This document shows, one piece after another, positions 1 through 6,526 of a DNA stretch of 10,532 nucleotides. A program made the position numbers and the translations under genes. The first letter of the stretch is position 1. Every line of letters starts with the position of its first letter. The DNA comes from Candidatus Altimarinota bacterium (GTDB lineage Bacteria; Patescibacteriota; Gracilibacteria; UBA4473): contig JALWQU010000131.1 in assembly GCA_026982915.1 (NCBI GenBank), positions 6,066-16,597 of the forward strand, in the 5' to 3' direction. Below the pieces are notes generated by a model, which ran no database searches, was not told the DNA's origin, and was given only the letters and a program-made list of their open reading frames with translations.

Positions 1-1320
1 GGGATAAGTATTAGTGATGAGGGGGTTTCTTTAACTGTCGATGGTAAAGAGCTTTTTAAAGTCAACGATGATGGGCTATCGGTCGATATAGATGAAGATC
101 TAAATTTTAAGGTTGATGATAATGGTATTGAAGGAAATTTAGGGGAAAATCATGCACGGATTAGTGATGATGGTTTAGTAGCTAATCTCGGAGAAGAGGG
201 AACTCTGAGTATAGATGATTCAGGCTTTTTTGTAGGGGATGAAGTATTAGATAAACGACCGAGAAAACCAAAACGACCAAGAAGAGCAAGTCGCACTGAT
301 TCAGAAATGCCATCGGGAGAAGAGAATGAAATAATACCGGTTGTTTCTTGTGCGGATGAGTACAAAAAAATATTGGAAGTTGATAGTTTTGATTTTGCGC
401 GTTGTACGGCGGCGAATATTCGTGGCGGTAAATTTATTGAAAAACCAATACCAGAAAATAAAAAATCAATGGTTATTATCTTCGATGCTTCGGGGTCTAT
501 GGCGGCAAGGGTAAAGGGTCAAAGTCGAATGAGTATCGCCAAAGAAGCTATCGGGAAGTTTTTACGAACTCTTGATGGGGATCTAAATATCGATTTAAGT
601 ATTGTTGTCTACGGTCATAAAGGGAACAATACAGCGGCTGGTAAAAGCATCTCCTGTGAAGGTATTGAAACATTGATGCCTCTGGGAACGGTTGACGGGA
701 ATACCGCTGAAATAAAAATTAACAGTTTTGCACCAACGGGGTGGACGCCTATTGCAAGTGCCATTAATAAAGCTGCGGTGATACTTTCGACGACAACGAG
801 TAAGGATAAATATATTCTACTCGTTAGTGACGGTAAAGAAACTTGTGGAGGCGACCCGATTGAAACGGTTAAAACGGTCAAAAAGGAAGGGGTTACCGTG
901 AATGTTATTGGTCTTGATGTTCTCGGTGCGGATGAATCACAATTACAGGCTATTGCGAAGGCTGGAGATGGGGGCTATTTCAGCGTCAAGAGTTTAGAAG
1001 ACTTTAATCGAGCGCTTAAGCAGAATAAACAACAGTTAAATAAAGTTGATTATGCAATTGGGCGGACGGTTGAGCAGATTTATGATATAAGCTTTCTAAC
1101 GAATACGTACTTTCAGTGTAAGGGCGCTCTAAAGAGAGAAGAAACCGCTATTATGATTGATCTTTATGGTAAAAAAATTATTCCAAATCAGTGTAAGCAC
1201 TATATTGAAAAGCAGTATAAAAAAAGAAATAAGCAAATAAATGAGATAATTGAAGAAAACTACAAGCAGGGAAAACAGTCCTTTGCTGAAAATGCTCATT
1301 TGATTTTTGAAAAACAATAA
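1..1320 (+). CDS. vWA domain protein with N-terminal tandem repeats (5' partial)
   Basis: The reading frame is open from base 1, so the gene starts before the window; the ATG at 307 is internal. Numbering from base 1, residues 1-80 form about five acidic repeats, a basic proline-rich linker follows at 85-95 (KRPRKPKRPRR), and a von Willebrand factor A domain spans about 157-340. The metal-ion-dependent adhesion site is complete: DASGS at 162-166, Thr249 in GWTP, and Asp277 in SDG. The last ~95 residues are Lys/Glu-rich, with two cysteines and a likely long helix, and match nothing I recognise. No membrane segment is visible in this part; a signal or anchor could lie upstream. vWA domains bind protein partners through a metal ion, often at the cell surface, so a surface or adhesion role is inferred. 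purL starts 15 bp downstream. Confidence 0.85.
   Translation, partial: GISISDEGVSLTVDGKELFKVNDDGLSVDIDEDLNFKVDDNGIEGNLGENHARISDDGLVANLGEEGTLSIDDSGFFVGDEVLDKRPRKPKRPRRASRTDSEMPSGEENEIIPVVSCADEYKKILEVDSFDFARCTAANIRGGKFIEKPIPENKKSMVIIFDASGSMAARVKGQSRMSIAKEAIGKFLRTLDGDLNIDLSIVVYGHKGNNTAAGKSISCEGIETLMPLGTVDGNTAEIKINSFAPTGWTPIASAINKAAVILSTTTSKDKYILLVSDGKETCGGDPIETVKTVKKEGVTVNVIGLDVLGADESQLQAIAKAGDGGYFSVKSLEDFNRALKQNKQQLNKVDYAIGRTVEQIYDISFLTNTYFQCKGALKREETAIMIDLYGKKIIPNQCKHYIEKQYKKRNKQINEIIEENYKQGKQSFAENAHLIFEKQ
4..237 (+). repeat. Coding tandem repeat, ~17 residues (51 nt), five units
   Basis: The translated frame shows a recurring pattern, [IV]-x-D-[DENS]-G followed by alternating hydrophobic residues. 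The conserved glycines fall at residues 8, 25, 42, 58 and 75, a spacing of 17, 17, 16 and 17. Examples are ISDEGVSLTV, VNDDGLSVDI, VDDNGIEGNL and ISDDGLVANL. At DNA level an 11-base word (attagtgatga) recurs at 10-20 and 160-170, three units apart. The alternation suggests short beta strands stacking as a solenoid or fibre. The array probably continues upstream of the window. Confidence 0.75.
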
Positions 1321-1335
1321 CATTTCTTAATAACT

Positions 1336-2625
1336 ATGACCTTTGATTTCTTTTCCGATAAAGCACAAACACTCCTCGATCAGCATAAGATATCGCTGAC
1401 ACTTTCTGAAGCACAAGATATTCAGACGCAATTAGGACGACCGTTGACCCTGACGGAGGCGGTTATTTTTGGAATACAATTATCCGAGCATTGCAGTTAT
1501 AAGAGTTCGAGAAACTTTCTTAAAACCCTACCCACAACTGGTGATGCGGTTGTTTTGGGACCAGCGGAAGACGCGGGTATTGTGGAGGTTTTTCAGGATC
1601 AAGGCGAAAAGTACTGTATTGCGGTGGGGCATGAATCGCATAATCATCCGAGTCAAGTCGTGCCTTATGAAGGGGCGGCTACGGGAATAGGTGGTATTGT
1701 ACGAGATATTCTCTGTATGGGCGCGCGACCAGTAGGAGTACTCGATCAACTACGAATGGGAAATGTTTCACAAAATTTACAAAAAAATATTGTTAGTGGG
1801 GTTGTTGAGGGGATTGCGGGCTATGGAAATCCACTAGGGGTTCCAAATTTAGGTGGTGATTGTTATTTTGATGCTGGGTTTGATGAAAATTGTTTGGTCA
1901 ATGTAACGGCTTTTGGGACGCTTCGAGAATCAGATCTTATTCATTCTTACGCGCCTAAATGTGCGGGGGAAGAAAAATGGGAACTTATTCTTGTAGGGAA
2001 ACCGACGGATAATTCTGGGTTTGGGGGCGCGAGTTTTGCGTCTGGTAGCTTTGAGGTAGAAGATGACCTGGACAGTAAAAAAGCCGCGGTTCAAGAACCA
2101 AATCCTTTTTTAGAACGACATCTAATTGCCTCGGTGATGGATCTTTTTTCCACGCTTAAAACAGAAGGTACTTACGACAAAATAGCCTTTAAGGATTTAG
2201 GCGCTGGAGGCGTTCTTTGTGCGACCGTAGAAATCGCGGAAGGCGGTGGCTTTGGGGCTGAAGTAGACCTTGATAATTTACATACTGTTGGGGATTATCC
2301 ACCACATGTGATCGCGTGTAGTGAAACACAGGAACGGTTTTGTTTTGCCTGTCATCCGAGTTTAACGGGTCAAATTTTAGATCATTTCAATACCACTTGG
2401 GAGCTCGGAAAAGTAGCTCAAAATGCGGGGGCTTCACTTGTCGGGAAAATACGATCCGATGGTCAGTATATCGTCAAAATGAAAGGGGAAGTGCTTTGTG
2501 ACTCGCCGGCAAAACTAATTACGGAGGGGATTCTTTATGATCGTCCGTATGTATTACCGACCATAAAAAAAACCGCCACAAAGGTTGGCTTTGAAAATGG
2601 AAATATAATCTTTAGGAAAGACTGA
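1336..2625 (+). CDS. purL: Phosphoribosylformylglycinamidine synthase PurL, N-terminal half only
   Basis: PurL converts FGAR to FGAM with ATP and glutamine-derived ammonia in purine synthesis. This 429-residue protein has the N-terminal linker region and the first AIR-synthase-like half of small PurL. Visible motifs are SEHCSYKSS (about 50-58), ESHNHPS (about 100-106), PYEGAATGIGG, the GGDCYFD region, KDLGAGG, and a closing YDRPYVLP. Small PurL proteins are usually about 600-750 residues with a second pair of AIRS domains; here translation stops at TGA-TAA just after the midpoint motif. No second half follows before the next gene. The cut falls on a domain boundary, so a split enzyme with its partner elsewhere is possible, as is truncation. 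The stop lies inside an 18-bp inverted-repeat arm. No Shine-Dalgarno precedes the ATG. Confidence 0.9.
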   Translation: MTFDFFSDKAQTLLDQHKISLTLSEAQDIQTQLGRPLTLTEAVIFGIQLSEHCSYKSSRNFLKTLPTTGDAVVLGPAEDAGIVEVFQDQGEKYCIAVGHESHNHPSQVVPYEGAATGIGGIVRDILCMGARPVGVLDQLRMGNVSQNLQKNIVSGVVEGIAGYGNPLGVPNLGGDCYFDAGFDENCLVNVTAFGTLRESDLIHSYAPKCAGEEKWELILVGKPTDNSGFGGASFASGSFEVEDDLDSKKAAVQEPNPFLERHLIASVMDLFSTLKTEGTYDKIAFKDLGAGGVLCATVEIAEGGGFGAEVDLDNLHTVGDYPPHVIACSETQERFCFACHPSLTGQILDHFNTTWELGKVAQNAGASLVGKIRSDGQYIVKMKGEVLCDSPAKLITEGILYDRPYVLPTIKKTATKVGFENGNIIFRKD

Positions 2626-2710
2626 TAAATTAATAGGTAATGCTTAAAATAACCCTAGAAGCAGCCTAAGAAATTCGTCTTTTCGTAAAATTGAAACTCA
2701 AAACCCTTTC

Positions 2711-2726
2711 TGATAAAGGATTATCA
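2711..2726. promoter_or_regulatory. Operator-like palindrome TGATAA-N4-TTATCA
   Basis: TGATAA (2711-2716) and TTATCA (2721-2726) are exact reverse complements separated by four bases. The same hexamer occurs again at 2750-2755, inside the spacer of the candidate tpiA promoter, and in both arms of the flanking inverted repeat (2623-2628 and 2786-2791). Such a cluster is typical of a dimeric regulator's binding sites. Which regulator would bind is unknown. The palindrome is followed by A residues, so it is not a plus-strand terminator. Confidence 0.4.
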
Positions 2727-2741
2727 AAAAAGATTTATTCG

Positions 2742-2768
2742 TTGAAATTTTATCAAAAATACTATAAT
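2742..2768 (+). promoter_or_regulatory. Candidate sigma70-type promoter for tpiA-tatD
   Basis: TTGAAA at 2742-2747 and a perfect TATAAT at 2763-2768 are separated by 15 bp, slightly shorter than the usual 17. Transcription would begin near 2775, giving a leader of about 36 bases. A TTATCA hexamer sits in the spacer, which would suit repression. Confidence 0.45.
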
Positions 2769-2810
2769 TTCTTTATCGGCTGAATTTATCAGTCTTTCCT
2801 TCTAACTAAC

Positions 2811-3473
2811 ATGCTAAAAAAACCAATTTTTATTACGAACTTCAAGACTTACGAACAAGCTACTGGTGTTAACGCGGTGGAACTTGCTAAGGTTCATGAA
2901 AAAGTTGCCACTAAAACCGGTAAAAGTATTGGTATTGTGGTAACCTCAACCGATCTTTATCGTGTTTCACAGGCGGTAAATATTCCGGTTTTCGCCCAAC
3001 ATGTAGACCCGATTGATTATGGGAGTTTTACGGGACATGTTTTACCTCAAAATGTAAAAAATGCGGGTGCTATCGGGACATTACTGAATCATTCGGAACG
3101 GCGTTTAGATCTAGAAATTTTAGAAAATACTATTGCTTGTGCGCAAAAATCAAGTCTAGTGCGGATTGTTTGTGCGGAAGATCCTGATGAGGTGGCAGCC
3201 TTTACGGCTTTTGATCCAGACTTTTTAGCGTTTGAACCACCAGAACTCATTGGCTCAAGGGATAAATCGGTTTCGTCTGAATCGCCAGATTCTATTCGTG
3301 ATTCGGTTAATCGGGCGAAAGGTATTCCGGTACTCGTTGGTGCGGGTATTAATAGCGCGGAAGATATCCGAGTGGCTATGGAGTTAGGTGCTCGTGGGTT
3401 TTTGGTCGCTAGTGGCGTGGTAAAAGCCGATGATCCAGAAAAAGCCCTGACAGAACTGGTTATGGCTATGTAA
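2811..3473 (+). CDS. tpiA: Triosephosphate isomerase, archaeal type
   Basis: This enzyme interconverts dihydroxyacetone phosphate and glyceraldehyde 3-phosphate in central glycolysis. At 220 residues it has the short TIM-barrel length of archaeal enzymes; typical bacterial ones are about 250. Catalytic positions are visible: Asn10 and Lys12 in ITNFKTY, His94 in LLNHSERR, and Glu142 in FEPPELIGS, which opens the mobile loop. Phosphate-binding segments are VGAGI (176-180) and the GFLVASGVV strand (196-204). It is likely soluble and cytoplasmic. The ATG lacks a Shine-Dalgarno and follows a pyrimidine-rich leader. tatD follows after 18 bp, suggesting co-transcription from the promoter in the inverted-repeat segment. 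An archaeal-type TIM in a bacterial context suggests ancient transfer; that origin is inference. Confidence 0.92.
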   Translation: MLKKPIFITNFKTYEQATGVNAVELAKVHEKVATKTGKSIGIVVTSTDLYRVSQAVNIPVFAQHVDPIDYGSFTGHVLPQNVKNAGAIGTLLNHSERRLDLEILENTIACAQKSSLVRIVCAEDPDEVAAFTAFDPDFLAFEPPELIGSRDKSVSSESPDSIRDSVNRAKGIPVLVGAGINSAEDIRVAMELGARGFLVASGVVKADDPEKALTELVMAM

Positions 3474-3491
3474 TTTCTACTCTTTTAAATT

Positions 3492-4361
3492 ATGTACCCG
3501 ATTATCGACACCCACACGCATTGCTATTTTCCTGCTATTGAAAAGGATCAAGCGGCTATTTTCCGAAAATGTGAAGAAGCCGGTGTTAAAATACAGGTTC
3601 AAATAGGCTGTGATGAAATTTCTTCTTTAGCGGCTCTTTCCCTAGCACAAAAGTTTAAAGGCCATTATGCAACCCTTGGTCTTCACCCTTGTGATGTAAA
3701 AAATGTAGGCATAAAGAACGAGGAATACCATCGATATAAAGGATTTGAAGCCTACGATCTGAAAGCGACCAATTTTGAACAATTGTTTGCCCTTTTTACA
3801 GATATTTATGAAAAAAACAAGGATCATATTGTGGGATTTGGCGAAACGGGATTCGATTTATTCCACGAAAATTCGGAGGAAATTTTAGCGCTTCAAAAAA
3901 CAGCTTTTCGTCAGCATTTGAATTTGTGTGAAACCTATCAAAAACCCATCATTATTCATACCAGAGAGGCTCGTGAGGTAACGCTCAATTTTCTCGAAAA
4001 GGAAATGCCTAACCGAAAAAATATTCGAGGCGTGATTCATTGTTTCTCTGAGGATGCTGGTTTTGCGGAAATCGTGACAAAACAGTACGGTTTTTTTCTG
4101 GGGATAGGCGGTGTATTGACCTATAACAAAACAGAGGCGATTCGTGAAGCGGTAAAGAAAACCCCTATTGAATATTTAGTAACGGAAACCGATAGTCCTT
4201 TTTTGGTACCACGAAAGGCGAAAAATAAGAAACAGCGTATCAATTACCCAGGATTATTGCCGGAAGTAATTGAACTAATCGCGGATATTAAAAATATAGA
4301 TCCTGATACCTGTGGACATATTTTATTTGAAAATGGAAAACGGCTTTTTAATCTTGCCTGA
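3492..4361 (+). CDS. tatD: TatD-family metal-dependent hydrolase (putative DNase)
   Basis: TatD-family proteins are metal-dependent amidohydrolase-fold enzymes, often DNases involved in repair or DNA turnover. The ligand motifs are present in order: DTHTH (6-10), GFGETGFD with Glu118, HTRE with His156, HCFS with His183, and TETDSPFL with Asp234. The YPGLLPEVIE segment near 252 also fits the family. At 289 residues it is longer than the usual ~260, owing to an insert of about 30 residues (roughly 70-100) between the HPCDV strand and the next helix. It lies 18 bp after tpiA and has no Shine-Dalgarno. Its TGA stop overlaps a small hairpin, and it faces the minus-strand operon tail-to-tail. DNase activity is assigned by family only. 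Confidence 0.9.
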   Translation: MYPIIDTHTHCYFPAIEKDQAAIFRKCEEAGVKIQVQIGCDEISSLAALSLAQKFKGHYATLGLHPCDVKNVGIKNEEYHRYKGFEAYDLKATNFEQLFALFTDIYEKNKDHIVGFGETGFDLFHENSEEILALQKTAFRQHLNLCETYQKPIIIHTREAREVTLNFLEKEMPNRKNIRGVIHCFSEDAGFAEIVTKQYGFFLGIGGVLTYNKTEAIREAVKKTPIEYLVTETDSPFLVPRKAKNKKQRINYPGLLPEVIELIADIKNIDPDTCGHILFENGKRLFNLA

Positions 4362-4384
4362 TGAGACAGGCTGAATCCGTCTTT
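4337..4384. terminator. Possible weak terminator between convergent genes
   Basis: GCCTG (4356-4360) and CAGGC (4367-4371) form a 5-bp stem with a 6-base loop. An outer pairing of AAAACGG (4337-4343) with CCG-TC-TTTT (4377-4385, one small bulge) could extend it and places a short T-run at the 3' side. It lies at the meeting point of tatD and the minus-strand operon, where a terminator would be expected. The stem is short and interrupted, so support is modest. Confidence 0.3.
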
Positions 4385-4761
4385 TACCGTTCAAACCAGT
4401 GTAGAATTACATTGGCTACAGAAAGAATGATGCCCATGAGTAAATAGGTTTCAAGCCCTTGTATATTAATAGACAGTGAGGGAAGCTGTAGTGTATTAAT
4501 GGTTATGGACCAAAGCCAGAGCATTCCCGCATTTAGGATGAAAGACGAAAGTCCCATCGTGATAAAATGAATGGGGAAGGTTATAAGTTTGAGGAGTGGT
4601 TTGATGAGCGTATTCATACCCCCAAACAAAATAGCGATAATAGCGTAGTTTTCTAGCCCACCATTGACCTGAAAGGTTGTGGGGAAGACATAAGTTGATA
4701 GTCCCCAAAAAATAGCTGCCGTGGCCAGAATGTGAAAGACAATTTTTTGAATGAATCCCAT
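4384..4761 (-). CDS. Four-helix membrane protein, YvlD / phage holin family 4
   Basis: This 125-residue integral membrane protein has four hydrophobic segments at about 5-27, 38-62, 66-90 and 103-122. The pattern with GGMNTLIKPLLKLITFPIHFI leading into a GLSSFILNAG helix is characteristic of the family grouped as phage holin 4 superfamily / YvlD (PF04020). Despite the name, most bacterial members are chromosomal proteins of unknown function, and no phage genes are present here. It is the last gene of the likely dprA operon, 42 bp after its upstream neighbour. AAGG sits only one base before the ATG, too close to act as a Shine-Dalgarno. Confidence 0.8.
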   Translation of the reverse strand: MGFIQKIVFHILATAAIFWGLSTYVFPTTFQVNGGLENYAIIAILFGGMNTLIKPLLKLITFPIHFITMGLSSFILNAGMLWLWSITINTLQLPSLSINIQGLETYLLMGIILSVANVILHWFER

Positions 4762-4803
4762 ACCTTGATATTAGTGATCATTATCGGTTTGCCAACCAAA
4801 AAA

Positions 4804-5241
4804 TTATTTCACTAATTTTGAGGCAATAAATCCGGCTTCAAGAGCTTTTTCTTTGGTGGCAAAGAATCGACGATCCTTTACGGCTGTACCTCTGGCGGGA
4901 TAAGTATAAGACGGATAAAACTTTTTTGTTTTAGCGTTCCCCACATAAAGGAATTTTCTGAATTCGAGATCGTTTTCATCAGGAATTTGCCCTATAGGAA
5001 TTTTCACCAGGGCTTGGTCTTTGACAACATGTTGTCCCGGCCAAACAACTTTTACACCTCCATATATCTCTAAAAAAAGCAGATCACCCTCTATTTTTTT
5101 AAATTTTACTACGGGAGGGATAGTTATTTTAGGCGGACTATTTTTGGCAGATTCTAGATACTCAGGGGAAACCTGTGCAATGCCAAACCCTGAAATAAGA
5201 GCTATTATCACGGCAAGTGTCATTTTTACTTTTTCGGTCAT
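4804..5241 (-). CDS. Secreted or anchored protein with cysteine-less Ada-like C-terminus
   Basis: The 145-residue product begins with a short basic stretch and a hydrophobic segment (about 7-23, MTLAVIIALISGFGIAQV), a signal peptide or anchor. The middle (about 38-90) is rich in beta-strand residues and mentions no family I can name. The C-terminal ~50 residues run YVGNAKTKKFYPSYTYPARG, then FFATKEKALEAGF. This resembles the small Ada-type metal-binding module (YVGxxxxxxYHxxxC ... FxSxEEAxxAGYxPC), but the expected His and Cys are replaced and the whole protein has no cysteine. It lies 15 bp after dprA and has an AAGGA at a 4-base spacing before the ATG, one of the few Shine-Dalgarno-like sites here. 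A DNA- or envelope-associated role with DprA is possible but unproven. Confidence 0.7.
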   Translation of the reverse strand: MTEKVKMTLAVIIALISGFGIAQVSPEYLESAKNSPPKITIPPVVKFKKIEGDLLFLEIYGGVKVVWPGQHVVKDQALVKIPIGQIPDENDLEFRKFLYVGNAKTKKFYPSYTYPARGTAVKDRRFFATKEKALEAGFIASKLVK

Positions 5242-5256
5242 TATTTCCTTGGTGTT

Positions 5257-6363
5257 TTAAATCGCTAAATCATAGGTTTGATTGCCTAAATTTAAGACAA
5301 TACCCTTCATTTCCATAAGCACTAGGTGCGATGATATGACACTGTTTTCTAGTTCACAAGCCTGATAAATATCATCAATATGGATTTTCTGTTGTCCCTC
5401 AAAAACCTTCAGGATAAGGCGATCATTATCACTAAGCGGGAGTGTTTTTTTATTTTCTTGGGTTATTCGATGATGGGTAAAGTTTAGTATTTCCATTATT
5501 TGTTCGCCTGATACGGCTAAATGGGCTTGCCCATTGGCAATAATATGATTCGTGCCTTCTGATGATTTGGCAAAAATTTCACCCGGCACCGCAAAAACTT
5601 CTCGTCCCATTTCATTAGCAAGGTTAGCCGTTATGAGGGTCCCGGATTTTTTGGCGGCTTCTATAATCAAAGTGCCCTTTGAGAGCCCCGCCACAATTCT
5701 ATTTCGAACTGGAAAGTATTCCGGTCGTAGCTCTGTACCGGGTAGGTATTCCGAGATAATAGCGCCTTTTTTTTCTGTAATTATTTTTTCGGCTAAGGCT
5801 TTATTTTTTGGTGGATAGATAGTCTCAATACCGTTTCCCAGAACCGCTATAGTTCGGCTTCCATTTTTCATCGCTACTTCGTGGGCGAGACTATCGGCGC
5901 CATAAGCTAGACCTGAAATAATAGTTATATGGTGACTGGCGAGCGTTGAGACAATTTTTGTAAGGGCTCGTTGGCCATAGGTCGATATTTTTCTTGAACC
6001 AACGACTGAAATAGAGGGAAAATCAGTTTCTTCTATCTTTCCCCGTACAAATAACAGGACCGGAGGTGTATCGAGATTTTCGAGGGTTATGGGAAACCCT
6101 CTTTCGCCTTTAATCAAAACCTGTGCGCCACATCTGATTAATTGTTCGTGTTCTTTTTCCGGGATAATCTGTTTTTGTTGACTGAAAAATTTAGTAATAC
6201 CTCGATTATCAATATCCGCGGCTTGCCAGTCTTTCAGGGAAGCGTTGAAGGCTTTTTTGAAATCCCCCTCGAAAAAAGATTTAAGTTTTAAAAAACGTGG
6301 ATGGGTTAGGTTTAGGCCACGATGTATAGCGACAAGGTAGGGGATTTGTTCTGATTGTTTCAT
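5257..6363 (-). CDS. dprA: DNA processing protein DprA (Smf)
   Basis: DprA binds incoming single-stranded DNA during natural transformation and loads RecA onto it. The 368-residue protein has a helical N-terminal region (about 1-75), the Rossmann-like DprA core (about 80-295) and a C-terminal winged-helix domain (about 305-366). Core signatures are GERGFP (86-91), VGSRKISTYG (121-130), SGLAYGAD (150-157), GNGIETIYP (176-184), FPVRNRIVAGLS (217-228) and PGEIF (260-264). The length is normal and the gene looks intact. A candidate promoter lies at 6401-6428 on the same strand. No Shine-Dalgarno precedes the ATG; the leader is instead pyrimidine-rich. It heads a minus-strand operon of three genes. 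It suggests competence, which is common in small-genome Patescibacteria. Confidence 0.95.
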   Translation of the reverse strand: MKQSEQIPYLVAIHRGLNLTHPRFLKLKSFFEGDFKKAFNASLKDWQAADIDNRGITKFFSQQKQIIPEKEHEQLIRCGAQVLIKGERGFPITLENLDTPPVLLFVRGKIEETDFPSISVVGSRKISTYGQRALTKIVSTLASHHITIISGLAYGADSLAHEVAMKNGSRTIAVLGNGIETIYPPKNKALAEKIITEKKGAIISEYLPGTELRPEYFPVRNRIVAGLSKGTLIIEAAKKSGTLITANLANEMGREVFAVPGEIFAKSSEGTNHIIANGQAHLAVSGEQIMEILNFTHHRITQENKKTLPLSDNDRLILKVFEGQQKIHIDDIYQACELENSVISSHLVLMEMKGIVLNLGNQTYDLAI

Positions 6364-6400
6364 GTCGAAAGGTTAAGGAAAGTCTGGTTTAATGACAGCG

Positions 6401-6428
6401 ATTAAATTCATTTAAAATTAATAGGCAA
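6401..6428 (-). promoter_or_regulatory. Candidate promoter for dprA operon
   Basis: Read on the minus strand, TTGCCT (6428-6423) and TTTAAT (6406-6401) are separated by 16 bp. Transcription would start near 6394, giving a leader of about 30 bases. The -35 lies in a word shared with the start of the inverted-repeat segment near 2635. Confidence 0.4.
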
Positions 6429-6445
6429 TACTTGTTTAAAATAAT

Positions 6446-6472
6446 TTGACTACATAGTAAATTTGATATATT
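6446..6472 (+). promoter_or_regulatory. Candidate promoter for the 6527-9639 operon
   Basis: TTGACT (6446-6451) and TATATT (6467-6472) are separated by 15 bp; TATTAA at 6469-6474 gives a 17-bp alternative. It sits in the 163-bp divergent intergenic region between dprA and the metallopeptidase gene. A leader of about 50 AT-rich bases follows. The rest of this region shows no gene. Confidence 0.4.
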
Positions 6473-6526
6473 AAGCACTAGCAACAAAAACAAAAAGTAA
6501 TAGTAATTTTCTTCACTAATAATACT

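Larger units (their letters stand above)
2614..2800. repeat. 187-bp segment bounded by 18-bp perfect inverted repeats
   Basis: The left arm at 2614-2631 (aggaaagactgataaatt) is the exact reverse complement of the right arm at 2783-2800 (aatttatcagtctttcct). They enclose 151 bp. The left arm is in frame with purL and encodes its last residues (R-K-D) plus the tandem TGA-TAA stops. The right arm ends 10 bp before the tpiA start. No recombinase or transposase is nearby and no clear target duplication is visible. It could be a miniature inverted-repeat element, an invertible promoter segment, or a structured RNA region; the function is unknown. The repeat itself is read directly from the sequence. 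Confidence 0.85.

Noticed and set aside
307..309. ATG as the true start of the vWA gene
   Set aside because: The same frame is open back to base 1 and encodes a coherent repeat array, so the ATG is internal.
4384..4761. Prophage remnant, from the holin-family match
   Set aside because: The family is mainly chromosomal (YvlD-like), and no other phage gene is present.
4762..4803. Terminator between the last two genes of the dprA operon (ggtttgccaacc)
   Set aside because: Only a 4-bp stem, and on the minus strand the T-run precedes it instead of following.
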